Shown one piece after another: positions 38,608 through 52,848 of a stretch of 64,000 bases of DNA. The DNA is from Spizellomyces punctatus DAOM BR117 (taxonomy: Eukaryota > Chytridiomycota > Chytridiomycetes > Spizellomycetales > Spizellomycetaceae): positions 516,713 through 580,712 of the forward strand of contig NW_015971538.1 in the NCBI RefSeq assembly GCF_000182565.1, written 5' to 3'. The position numbers and the translations under genes are program-made. The notes under the pieces are model-generated. The model was given only the letters and a program-made list of their open reading frames with translations. It was not told the origin of the DNA and searched no databases. Position 1 is the first letter of the stretch, and each line of letters begins with the position of its first letter.

Positions 38608-39910
38608 TGCACAGTTTAACTCTTTTTTTTAACTATATCATATCGCTAAGCATGCCGATTGGACTACCGCATTTCCTTTCGGACCACATGCTTGTAGACA
38701 GACAGTGCCGGACATCCGCTACGGATGCGCCCTGCCTCTAACGCTGAAGGGAAGATTTGGTCTTTCGTTCTGGATGGTGCTATTCAAGCGGCCCTAGCTG
38801 CCTAGATTGTTACAGTCTTCCCAATGGATTACATCTAAAGTGCAGTACATTTGCCTCTTTTGTTCTTTTGCACTTCCTCAGATGAGGTACGAAAAGAGTT
38901 CCCTCCAAGAGTATGGCAAAGCAATGGAATGTACGTAGCGTCTCAAGCAACAAACTCGATCAAAATTTTATAAAATAGTCAGTAGTTGTGATTGAATAAG
39001 GCTAGCTTTAAAGGCCAGGAGTACATGCCTACCTCCATCTTTTCCAAGATGTCACCTAAGCATATATACTAGTAGTAGTAACTTGCTAGTCTTCCACACC
39101 GCCAGGGAGCATCATAATGCTCTCGTAACGCAGAGATCAACCAAGCGGTATGATCTATCAGACATGAACTGAATTGGGTACTGATAGAGTAGGAAATTCT
39201 ACTTGGATAATGACGTTTTTCTTTTGCAAGACCAACTGCGACATCAACTCACCCCTGACTTGCAAATAGCTTTTATCACCGCAACTAACTGATGAGTGTA
39301 GAAATTCAAACGGTTTATAAGAGAAGATGTTAACGTTTACAGCCCTCCAAAAGTCGCTGCAGTTGCATTGTCCTTGTCAGTTAGCGGGTACTCATCTAGC
39401 AAAAGATTATAAACGCATATTAAGGCGAGTGGGCATAAAGCAATGACACCATCCGAACTCTTGGCGCAAATGTCTAGCAATCAAACCAAATCCCCCTCCA
39501 GAGCGCGACCAAGGCCTGGAAAACGTGCTGCAACACAGCCCACAAAGGGCGAATACCTGGCATAGGCTTAAAACCCTCTCAGTCCTTCCTTCTGCTGCTC
39601 ATCATCGATTGCTCATAAAAAGCAAACTCCAAAAGGTATCTTCAAAGTAAGTTCAATTCATCTGACGTCACAGTTTGTTGGCATGACGCGCAGCACTCAA
39701 GAAGTTGCTCTGGCTGCAGAGAGTTTCCTTTGAGTTTTTCCATTTTCCTACTTGTGCCTTTTGTTCTATTTTTGCCATAACAGCCATTTTCCAGCAGCCG
39801 TTCTCCCCATTTGTATCATACACAACTTCTCCAACTTGGATTATTGTTTACTCTGATATTTCCTTTTTCTTGTCGAATACATACATTATACTCAGTCCTC
39901 TTTGTTCAAC

Positions 39911-42900
39911 ATGCCGCCTGTAGCAACTCAACCCGAGAAGCTAGACTCGAAACAGAAAATCGGAAAGGAGCAGCTTGACCCTGACCATCCTGGTCCACTT
40001 CCACCGGGATGCTATATCAAACCATCGCCTCCATTAAATACCAAAGATTTGCTGATCACACAGAATTTGGACGACTTTACGGCAAAGTATCAGGAAGCCG
40101 AAGCGTTCAAAGCAATGGAGAAAGCCCGCCGAGCTGCAAACTATCTCGCAGCTGCAATGATCTTTTTGAAGGATAATGTTGATTTGTCGCAGCCTTTGAA
40201 GAGGGAGCACATCAAACCCAGATTGCTGGGGCACTGGGGTGTGTAGGTCCATTGCCATCCTATTGATCTGCTTCAATACTCAATACCAGTTGTATGCAGG
40301 AACATGCCCGGCAATCACGTTCATATACTCTCACTGTGATAACATCATCAAAAAGCATGATCTAGACATGTTTCTCGTCGTAGGTAAGTTGCTGGCAGCA
40401 TTGGTCCATCAGCTCCAGATTTGGCCACGTCTGAACCGTACTCCTTTAAGGTCCTGGTCACGGTGCTCCAGGAGTGCTGGCAAACTTGTATTTGGAGGGT
40501 ACCCTTGCCAAGTTTGATAGCCGCTACAGCTGGAGCGAAGAAGGATTTCGCAACCTTGTGCGTGGATTTTCTTGGCCAGGAGGTTTTCCAAGGTAAATTT
40601 CGAATCCAGTACACTATCTTTGATATGGAAGCTGAATAAGGTCACTCTAGCCATGTTAATGCGGAGGTGCCTGGCTCTATTCACGAAGGGGGCGAATTGG
40701 GATATGCTTTAAGCGTCAGTTTCGGTGCAGTGATGGATAATCCTGACGTAATTGTAACTTGCATTGTTGGAGGTAATGCGAGCGGCTAATTCAGAACCAT
40801 GGCGAATACTGAATCATAATGTTTATAATGAAGATGGAGAAGCCGAAACTGGACCTACCGCGACAGGTTGGCACTCGTACAAGTATATCGACCCCAAAGA
40901 AAGCGGTGCAGTCCTCCCGATTTTGAACGCCAATGGTTATAAAATTTCAGAGCCAACCATCTTTGGATCCATGGCGTAAGTGTACTGTGTGCAACGTTTT
41001 GTCGACATTTTCATTCATCCTCGTTGCATATACAGCGATGAAGAGCTTGCAGCACTCTTCAGTGGATATGGCTATCAGGTGCGCATTGTGGAAAACATGG
41101 AGAAAATTGATGTCGATATGTCCGCTGCAATGGAATGGTAGAGATACATCGTTCTCCGTGCAGTTGTTTCTGAAGGAGATGCATTACTGACACTGGGCAC
41201 CCTAGGGCGTATGGCGAGATTCGCCGCATTCAGCAAGCAGCTCGCAGCGGAAATCCGATCGCCAAGCCTCGTTGGCCCATGTTGATTCTACGAACACCAA
41301 AAGGATGGACCGGGCCACAGGAGGTTCACGGGAAGCAAATAGTGGGCACTTGGAGGGCGCATCAAGTGCCCCTTCCTCATGTACATACCGACGACGAAGA
41401 GTTTGCGGCACTCGAGAAGTGGCTGCGGTCATACAAACCTGAAGAACTCTTCAATAAAGGTGTCCCCAATGAAGACCTGCTGAAAGCGTTCCCTAAACCA
41501 GAGCGCATGATGGGGTTTGTTGAAAAGTCTATTCAACATATACGGGGTTTGAGATCTGACTTTGTCGGTTCTACAGTCGCAACCCAAAAACATATGCAGC
41601 CTATAAGCCTCTTGACCTTCCTGACTTTAAGAACCTTGGGTGCAAGCAAACTCTCAAGAGAGATGAATGGCAAAGCTGCATGGTTGTGGGTGGCAAATAT
41701 CTGGCGGGCGTGATTGAAAAGTAAGCCCAACTCATTGGATGTATGAACAAAGTTCTGATCCACATGCATTGTCAAGAAACCCGGCGAGCTTCCGCATCTT
41801 TTCCCCGGATGGTGAGTGCACCCTACAGCTGTCCCTGACGCTGAATGCCAGCTCAATCCTGATTAATCGCTCCTCGATGTACAGAACTTGAGAGCAACAA
41901 GCTTTCGGCTGTTTTGGAAAAGACTCACCGCAATTTCCAATGGGACCCCTTCAGTGACAAAGACGGGCGAGTCATTGAAGTCTTGTCCGAACATCAGGTA
42001 TCTTTCTCAAAGCCATATTCTGCAAAGCAATATGAAGCTAACGTTTGAGCATTTAGTGTCAGGGTTGGATGCAAGGCTACACTCTCACGGGAAGAGTGGC
42101 ACTATTTCCAAGTTACGAGAGCTTCCTGCCCATCATTAGTAAGTGATTTGGACGTTCCATCTGCTAGCAGAACGCATTGGTTGACATGAACTTCACTGCA
42201 AGCCACAATGGTCATTCAATATGCAAAGGTAAACCCCGGGCGTTGTGTATCTGAGAGTGACATCCTATAACGGCTTGTTTACCCTCCTGTCAGTTTCAAA
42301 AAGTTGCCCGCGAAACCAAATGGCGTAAAGACATTGCTTCAATAACTTATATTGAATCGTCCACATTGTGGAGGCAAGAACACAATGGTGAGGCTAGCCA
42401 TGGTCGCAATGCATGTCTTGTATCTATCATTGACAAACCAAACTTTCGCTACATTCAGGTTACTCTCATCAAAATCCAAGGTACAAATGAGTATTACTCT
42501 GTTGTGTAATTGCCCTATCCACTGACGCCATCCAAACCACAGCTTCATCGATGCCTTGATCAATCTCAAGACAAACATGATCCGCATTTACTTTCCCCCG
42601 GACGCCAATACATTGCTGTCCACGATCGACCATTGCCTAGCTTCCAAGAACTATGTGAATCTCATTGTTAGCTCCAAACAACCCATGCCTCTCTGGCTTT
42701 CAATGGAGGTATGCCAAGATCCATAATGAGCTGCACCTACGTATAGGCTACAGCAATCTCTTTTCCGCAGGAAGCAATCAAGCATTGCAGGGCTGGAGCG
42801 TCTATCTGGCGTAAATTTAGTACTTACGAAGGGAAAGATCCTGATGTTGTGCTGGTGGGCTGTGGTAACGAAACTATGTTCGAAGTTGTTGCCGCGGCTG

Positions 42901-43499
42901 CCATGTTGAAGATTGATGCTCCTGATTTGCGCATCAGAGTCATCAACGTCACAGGTTTGCCCACAATCCCCATCATGCTACTGTTCTGGCATTTTTTCTA
43001 ACCCTACTTTATGCGAAAGATCTGATGGTGCTGAGTGCTAAGGGTGGTCATCCGCATGCCCTGTCGCAGGAAGCGTTTGATGCACTCTTCACAAAGACAC
43101 GCCCCATCGTTTTCAACTTCCACGGTTATCCGGCTGTGGTGCGCGGATTAATATTTGATCGAGAAAGTCTTGCTGGGAGACTCTCTGTGGTAAGCAGACC
43201 GATGCAAGTCACGCATTTCCAAAAATATCGCTAAGTTTTCCGACCTAATTTGTTAGCATGGATATAATGAGGAAGGCACGACCACGACACCCTTCAAAAT
43301 GCTCACAGCCAATGGAGTTTCACGGTTCCACATTGCCATTGATGCTTTGCTGTCTGCGTCCCGCTCTGGCCATCGAGAACTGGACTTGGATGTACATGTG
43401 CTGGTCAGTGAGTATCAGAGCCGTTTGAGAGCTCATGACCACTACATCTTGAAGTATGGCGATGACCCGGAGGACCTGAAGGACCTTCCTCAAGTGTAA
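39911..43499 (+). CDS. XFP: Xylulose-5-phosphate/fructose-6-phosphate phosphoketolase
   Basis: Thiamine-diphosphate enzyme that cleaves xylulose-5-P or fructose-6-P with phosphate to acetyl-phosphate plus glyceraldehyde-3-P or erythrose-4-P. The start is [16 protein letters not shown] at 39911. Family motifs in order: [60 protein letters not shown] continuing [20 protein letters not shown], the ThDP-binding [73 protein letters not shown], and the C-terminal [20 protein letters not shown]. Every exon border I tried restored a known motif. Several introns, all short. Fungal phosphoketolases are generally thought to derive from bacteria. The end at 43499 (DLKDLPQV) leaves about 330 bp to uL5, which lies convergently. 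Confidence 0.94.
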
Positions 43500-43829
43500 G
43501 ACTCGTAGGAGGTTAGGGATAGCGATGATTATAGGGGATCCTAACATATAACTGGAGGATGGATTGCACACATATCGCCTGTCGTCTTTGGGATGTGATG
43601 AACGATACATTTGTTGTACCCAAAATTTCATTACCTTCACATTTGCCACAAAGCCAGGATGCACATTTTCATCATGTACAGACGGACGCAACGGGATGTA
43701 TTTACCTCCGCAATAAAAATGACACATAAACCAAATGGACCTCAGCCGCACCCCACCTCAACAGCGTGGCAGTAATTTCAATTGGTTTTTCTTATTGAAA
43801 CACTACCCCCACAGCCCCATAAAAGCATT
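43500..43829. other. 330 bp between convergent genes
   Basis: 3' flanks of phosphoketolase and uL5. An open frame on the minus strand here (43320-43751) is antisense to the end of phosphoketolase and has no similarity I know. Nothing else seen. Confidence 0.5.
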
Positions 43830-44739
43830 CTATTTGTTGAGGACAATACCATCGAACTAGAATGAAAAAACAATCAATTAGTTGGACAGATGTGATGCTA
43901 CCAACACAGCGCTGACGTACCCGGCGCTTGAACCAGTTGATAGTCTCCTCCTTGTTGACACGGTGGGGCGCGCCAACACGTCCAGCCTTGTGCTTCTTCC
44001 GGGCGATACGGTGACCGGGGCGACCCATGACAACGTAAAAGTCCATACCGTAAATACCAATCGAGGGGTCGTATTTGATACCCAAGTCAATGTGTTCCTG
44101 GATACCGAAACCGAAGTTTCCGGTTGCCGAGAAGTTGCGAGCCTTGAGCTCGTACTCGAGCACCTTCAACCCACGCTCCAAGATCTCCTCTGCCTTAGGA
44201 CCACGGACAGTGCAGTGCACAGCAATCTTTTCGTTACGACGGATACCGAAGGTACGAACTGTGTAACGGGCCTTCGAGTAGACGGGCTGCTGACCGGTAA
44301 GCTGCTCCAGCACCTTAGCGGCACGGGTCAATCTGTCACCAGACTCGCCGACACAGATGTTGAGGCAAAGCTTCTCGAGACGAAGCTCGCGCATGGGGTT
44401 TTGCTTGCCGGCTTCTTCGGTCTGACGAAAAGAAGCAAGTTAGCAAATGGACCAAATGCACATCGATCCAAGTTTCGAATTTGCTCAATCCCTTCGCTCT
44501 ACATCGCCTTTATTCCCAACAGAACTCTTCATCTCAGCGTTCACCCCAGCCTCCCGCGAGCAGACTTTGGAAATGGGCCTGAACATGGTTGGCAGGTCGA
44601 CCAATGCAGCTTCATTCCTCCGTCAACAATCCATCCATCCATCCATCCATCGAGCACGCTCCTTCCGCTATCATCGGTCCATCCATTTGCATTCAAACTG
44701 TCTCTCCAAGCGAACGTTCACCATTCTACAACTCACCAT
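43830..44739 (-). CDS. RPL11: 60S ribosomal protein L11 (uL5)
   Basis: Large-subunit protein contacting 5S rRNA in the central protuberance. Exons: 44737-44739 (the ATG alone), 43921-44421 and 43830-43856, together 531 nt or 176 residues (human 178). Sequence: [100 protein letters not shown] and the end FDGIVLNK. The first intron (44422-44736, GTGAGT..CAG) comes directly after the start codon, a layout often seen in fungal ribosomal-protein genes. Without this splice the first Met would be internal (MRELRLEK) and the conserved N-terminus missing. The final 64-bp intron (43857-43920) joins KRR to FDGI. Confidence 0.96.
44629..44651. repeat. (ATCC)n microsatellite in the first intron of RPL11
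   Basis: Five full ATCC units plus a partial sixth. It lies inside the 315-bp first intron and also near the presumed transcription start, and is likely length-variable among strains. Confidence 0.8.
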
Positions 44740-45315
44740 GGCGGATGTTCGCTGATGATCGAGGCCAATTGGCAGTTGTTGTCAGTCCACTAGTTCTGCG
44801 TATGCGGGCGTCTGCTGGAAGGTCGATTTTGCACAGATGGTCACGTGGTCTAACGCAATCACGTGATAGCATTCAATGGGTCAACTTCCTCGGCCAGCGA
44901 TTTTGGAAAGACGACGACGGGAGTGTCGAAGAGCAAGCAGTAAAGATCCCCGCTCTAAATCACATTAAACAAGTAACAAAGATCTGTCATGGTTTGAGCG
45001 TATTTGACCATGATCGGATTACCATGTCATAGGTAGTGGCGATAAATTAGCACGCTATTACTCCCTTCCATGCAAGATGTTTTTCTTCCTTTCCCACATT
45101 CTGTACTGGACCTTCCGGCAGTGATTACAAGATGTTGCAAGCAAAGACGAAGAAAGATAATTGTGATATCGCCTTTGAATCCACCAAGAGCTTTCATCGT
45201 AAGCAGCTAAGCCACCCAGCCACACGGGACAAGAGGTGTGTCCGCGAACGATAACTTCCCTAGATCGCTCCCATGCAACCAACGTTCTAGCGCCCTCCTT
45301 GCAGAAAAAGGGATC
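44740..45315. other. 576 bp between divergent RPL11 and ARP10
   Basis: Probably carries both promoters. It contains two CACGTGRT-like hexamers (GGTCACGTGGTC near 44840 and ATCACGTGAT near 44860). No gene is seen; open frames on either strand lack similarity. Confidence 0.45.
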
Positions 45316-46974
45316 ATGAGTAGTTTCCTTCGTCAAAGGTCCATTTATGCCACAGAAGATCGAATTGTTTTCGACATTGGTTCCATCTACATAAAGTGCG
45401 GGTTCTCAAATGAGCCACAACCACGTCATATCCTGCCAACCTGCACACCGATAGCGTACGCAGACTCAACAGAAGGATGTCGTATCGGTGGCAAGGTAAT
45501 TGGGTACTGCTTATCTGCGAGGGGAACTTTTTTGGGTGTTGCTGGAATTTGAAAAGCTTACCAGCTGACCGTGGCGGAATGCTGCTTTAGCTGGAACCAC
45601 TGTGGGATCTCAACATCACGCCAACTGAACTGGGATATATGCGACGAAGATTATCACAAGTGCTTCGAGATGCATATTACAAGTAAGCACTGCCAGAGCA
45701 ACGTGGATTGTTGCTATCTAGCTGTAACACAACATCTGTAGGTACCTGTTGATAGATCCCAAGACGCGCAAAGTGATACTTTGTGAGAGTCCGCTGTTGC
45801 CATTACCGATCAAGCAGACAATTGCCGATATTCTCTTTACTGAGCTAGAGGTTTGTATTCCTTGCAGGAGGTTTATATAATACTATTTCTACTCACAAAG
45901 TCCAGCAACATTCAAGATCCCGTCCTTAACCTTTGTCCCCTCTCCATTGGCTGCCCTTTTAACCGTCGGTAAATTGACAGGTCTAGTTATAGACTGTGGT
46001 AACCTTGAAACGAGCATTGTACCTGTGAGTTCTTATTACTAACGTGTACATCTCGATCACCCCGCCATGGGCTAATTGCACGTCATAGATCTATGAAGGG
46101 AGACCCCTGATCTATTACATTGAGTCCCTGCCTTTAGCAGGTCGATCAATAACAGAGCGTCTCAAATTGCTGGTTAAGCATCATGGCCGCCTGCTACAAC
46201 ATGAGGATGAAGAATCTGACGTGCTATTACCAGAAGATTTACTCGACTCCCTTCCGCTGGACTTTTGGGAGGAAATCAAGGCTCAAATGTGCCTTGTGGG
46301 CGATCGACCGTCAGCAACCGATATCGTCGACGGCACAACAAGTCGAACCACTGCGGGAGAGTACACACATATGCAATATCATAGCTCTGCTACTTCAATG
46401 GTGCATCGCATCAATGTTACCGATAGGATGTGGGTCCCTGGCTGGGTCCGGGAGCGAGCGACTGAAGTCCTTTTCGAAGGAGATGATGATGCGAGATCCA
46501 TAGCCACCATTGTGGCTGATGTTATGCTTAAAGTACGTGACGGCAATGTGCATATCGCCGTGTTTCAAGGGCAACATGTTGAAACTTTTAATGTAGTGCC
46601 CCGCAGACATTCGGACCGAGCTAGCACAGACGATTCTGCTCATAGGAGGCACTAGTATGCTGCCCGGGTTCCAGCGAAGGCTGCAAGAAGAAATCATGCA
46701 CGCATTGGAAGACCTAAAGCAGTATCAGAAGCTGAGGAGACTTGCTATTAAAGTCAAAATTGTACAATCGGTCTTCGCGCCGAATAGTATGGCATGGGTT
46801 GGTGGTTAGTAGTGTGGATGTGTGCTTGGGACTTCTCCTCTCTTGGACTCAACGCACTTCCCTGCAGGATCCCTGGCAGGTGCTCTGAAGGTCGGTGGGA
46901 AGGAAATACTTAGGACGGCCCCATCAATACCGGATTGGACACACTTACCTAATGGAGCAGAAGCTGAACGCTGA
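45316..46974 (+). CDS. ACTR10: Actin-related protein 10 (dynactin pointed-end subunit)
   Basis: Arp10/Arp11 caps the pointed end of the dynactin mini-filament, which supports dynein transport. The start is MSSFLRQRSIYATEDRIVFD. The actin-fold first motif is present but altered (VFDIGSIYIKCGFSNEPQPR in place of DNGSG..KAGFAGD). Then ELGYMRRRLSQVLRDAYYKY, LLIDPKTRKVILCESPLLP, FKIPSLTFVPSPLAALLTVG, GLVIDCGNLETSIVPIYEGR and the ARP10-like stretch SITERLKLLVKHHGRLLQHE. Towards the end, LLIGGTSMLPGFQRRLQEEI and SVFAPNSMAWVGGSLAGALK are the conserved actin C-terminal motifs. Divergence of the phosphate loops fits Arp10, which does not bind nucleotide like actin. The last intron (about 46806-46867) is in frame. 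Confidence 0.88.
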
Positions 46975-47174
46975 CCTACATATTATGTTACATCAGGGTT
47001 CCACATGCTTCGATTACAACGGCATATAGATACAGAAACCTTTATTTCTATTTATGACCCGCAAAAACATTTACAAAATACAATATTTTCTTTGACCTTC
47101 CTCGGCTTCTTCGCGAAGTAGTGCGACGGATTGCCGACACAAAACCGACACCATGACTTCATAAATAATAAAGT

Positions 47175-49712
<2,538 letters not shown>

Positions 49713-49942
49713 GTTGTCGTTCTGGTTAGACGAAGGGATGCAAGAACTGATGGCAAAAGGATGGGAAGAGGATGGGAAGAATAGCTTTTCGTTTGTTCCG
49801 CAGTTTGGCGATTCAACGCGCCTCCTTTTTTTTTCTTTGTAGTCGATTATGTAAAGTCATGTGACTTGCATATGTAAGCCAAATTCCGATCATGTTTGGG
49901 ATGGGCGGGAAACGTATTTTGCAAGACGGCCGTTGAATAGAA
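49713..49942. promoter_or_regulatory. Shared divergent promoter region, DBP2 / polytopic membrane protein
   Basis: 230 bp between outward-pointing ATGs. It has a CT-rich stretch on the plus strand (CTCCTTTTTTTTTCTTTG at about 49820). No clear TATA box. Confidence 0.4.
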
Positions 49943-52794
49943 ATGGACAAACGGGAGGTTTCCGGTGCTGCTATTGATTCCAGACTGCAAGCAGCGGACA
50001 TACCCGCTCGTCCTGGACGGCTTATAAAAAAATGGAGTTTGATTGACACGGCTGAAGCTGGGGACGTCTCTCAAGTTCCTTCAGGTCCATCGTCAGTGCA
50101 CAAATCGAAAGACAAGGGCAGTGATTTGGAGGATAGTGGAAGGCAAGATTCTGACAGCGATCCAGACGAGTGGCGAGACACTATCCGGAGAGATGCTGCT
50201 CACAGCAAAGGTCTCGTTCACCACAAGGATGACATTGAGGCATCTATTGACTCTCCCAGGAGTAGCAGCAGCAGCGCTTCTAACGTTACAGTAAAACCAA
50301 AAATACCTGGCGGGGCCTTTTTTGATCGATTACCCCCACTCCGAGAACTTTCGGCTTTGTTGTTTCCTGATACTGATCTGCCATCCTTGCCGAAGCCATT
50401 GGCACCAAAACCTCAAGAGCACCGAAGAACCCACAGACGAAGAACGTCAAATCAAACAGATTACTGGTCAGAGTTTCAATTGAGTAAATCTCAATATCTT
50501 CCAGGAACGTTGGAGTCAGTCATTCCAGACGTCCATTTACCACGCGTCGTCTATTTGATACGTGCAATGTGTATGCTGTGCATCATGCTCTTGGTAAGTC
50601 AGGATACACATAGGAAAAACAGCAGCGTCAAATTGCCATGCAAATAAATCTCTATTTAGATATCCGGATACTACGCAGCGGTGTCCACGATCCCCATAAA
50701 GCAAGTTTATGATGGGCAAGGGTCTGCAGCTGGAGAATTGCGAGCTTTAGTCCATGTATTCTTGATGACGACTGGGATGGGCTACTATGGATCATTGTCG
50801 CTCAGTACCGGGACGGGCTTGCGGGCAACATTCACGCACTTTTGGCGGGTACATGTCCCCCCATTACTCTTTGGGGCGATATGCAGCGGAGTGTGCTGGG
50901 TGACAATGGTGACCGGAAACTGGCCTTTACCGCTTCAGTCATTCATCTATATGCTCCTGTAAGTATGGAAGATAGCACCAGGGGTGATAATCCATCTCTT
51001 TGTGCCTCATGTATTCCCGCACTAGTTTCCCGCCCACAATTGCCGTCTTTGTTTACTGGAGCATTCCGGCAAGAGATCGAGACGTATCAGGTGTAATCAA
51101 ATTATTTATTAAGCGAGCAATGGTATTTTGGTAGGTGTCGATAATTTTGTATTCATTGGCTCTCGCGTTATCCATCGACACTATCATTCTCTTTTGGCTT
51201 CCAATAGTCTCTTACCGACTTTGTTCTACCTGTGTTCCGCCCTGTTCATGTGGGCGATGACAGTTAATCTGCATCATCCCGTACGACAAATAGTCTCGTT
51301 GACTGCGTACAGGGCTGTCACCATCCTTTTCTCCGCACTATGTCAGTTCCTGGGCAATGCTGTGACGAAAAGAAGAAACCCAGAAAGTATGGCAGCTGCA
51401 ATTGCTCGATAAAGCACATCGATTGATCTTATTGACACGGTCTTCATGTAGTCGGATCTCTGATGAAATTGTAAGTGGCTTCTCTGCTGTGCTCCCTGTT
51501 CGAAAACAGTCGTCTGATAGCGATTCTCCGGACCATAACCATCAAGTATCATCATGTAAGTACAAATTCTTGGAATAACTTCTTGATAATGAGAACTAAG
51601 TTGAACCGATGCATGCAAAGGTATGTTCAGGAAGTCTTTGTTCGTCTCGCTACACCATCACTGGGAACAATTTGGGTGTTTGCCGGAAGGTACGGGACTT
51701 TTGACGTTGTGAGCTAGCCACTGCACAGGTGCTGAAATACACTGGGTCCTTGAAGTTTGGTACTTGAAGCAGTGAACATGTCGCTCCCCTTGTTCGCAAC
51801 CCATACTTTTGCAAATAAACGGATTCAGGTGAGCTTATCATATGAAACCATTACCCATCGTATTACATGCTGATGCAATGTCTTCGGCCGCGAAGAGCCT
51901 AAATGACCTCTGCACTCGCATTGTCTCAACAGGATCTAGAGACGTTCGCCGTCTTTATGCAAGAAAGACACGCTCTCGGTTTCGGAGCATGGGGCGCCTG
52001 TCCAGGCGAAAAGTAGACCCAGCTGCCGACTCGAATACATCTTGCGCCGAAGGTAAAGGCTCCAGCGGGACAGTCGCTCCGGAGAAACGGTTAACTGTGG
52101 ACAGTATGAGTGAGGCCGCATTGGTGCTGGATGTAGTAGTACCAATGGACCTAAGCTCGACGTTGACGAGCAACCCCGTGGTTTGCGAAGCTGTGAAAGT
52201 AAGATTTAGACCCCTAGTTTGAGACCACTCAGGTCGGCTTATGTCGCAACCTCTTTCAGACCTACTTCTTTTGCTTCGTGGCGAAGATAGCAAGTTTCAT
52301 TACCTTCGGCACTGCGTATCCCGCATTTGTTTGGGGTCCGAATTTTGAATGGTATCAGGTGTGTGGATTGGCCCACCAATCTTCGTTCCACATTTGCAGC
52401 CCCTTCATGTCAGATTATGCAGGTTCCAGGGGAGATTGCAAACTCACCGACCAAAACTCTCATCTATCTCGGCATACATACGTTGCCCGTCATACTACAC
52501 TGTATTTTATCAACTGTGTATCTTCGCCGGTCGTGTGGATTGGATATGTTTGAGTACGGACTTGGACTCCTCCATTACTACATTGAGTTTTTCACAGGCG
52601 TTGCGTTTGCTGGACCGGCGTTTCCACATACCAGTGAGTATCGTGGGTTAGAAGAAGATTTGGAGACTTTTATTAACTACTCTGTTGTGCATTTGCAGTG
52701 CTTGGATGGCATTGGAATGTCCTGTCGTTCTTCCAGCAAACTGTGGCATAGAATGCAGGGGGATCAATATTCTAGGCTAGTTGAATGTATCTAA
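49943..52794 (+). CDS. Polytopic membrane protein, unidentified
   Basis: The start is MDKREVSGAAIDSRLQAADI at 49943. About 200 disordered, charged residues (DSDSDPDEWRDTIRRD, EHRRTHRRRTSNQTDYW) precede the first membrane segments: VVYLIRAMCMLCIMLLISGY, RALVHVFLMTTGMGYYGSLS, VPPLLFGAICSGVCWVTMVT, PPTIAVFVYWSIP, VSIILYSLALALSIDTIILF and YRAVTILFSALCQFLGNAVT. A basic, Ser-rich soluble stretch follows at 51890-52200 (RRLYARKTRSRFRSMGRLSR, VDSMSEAALVLDVVVPMDLS), then more hydrophobic sequence (FFCFVAKIASFITFGTAYPA, YLGIHTLPVILHCILSTVYL) to a stop at 52794. I do not recognise the family. Exons after 51130 are uncertain, so the gene may end earlier or be two genes. It is divergent from DBP2 and convergent with AIG1. 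Confidence 0.5.
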
Positions 52795-52848
52795 CCAATA
52801 TGGGTATCAGAGCTGCGGCTTTCCACCATTAGAGTCTTTTCGCGGTCA

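Larger units (their letters stand above)
37739..39910. other. 2.2 kb intergenic region
   Basis: Apart from the tRNA-derived elements at 37975-38840, I see no gene. An 84-codon open frame at 37747-38001 overlaps the first element and has no recognisable domain, so I treat it as chance. 38900-39900 is AT-rich and probably holds the phosphoketolase promoter and 5' leader. Confidence 0.5.

Noticed and set aside
45058-45336. 92-codon minus-strand frame upstream of ARP10
   Set aside because: Antisense to the ARP10 start and leader, no similarity.
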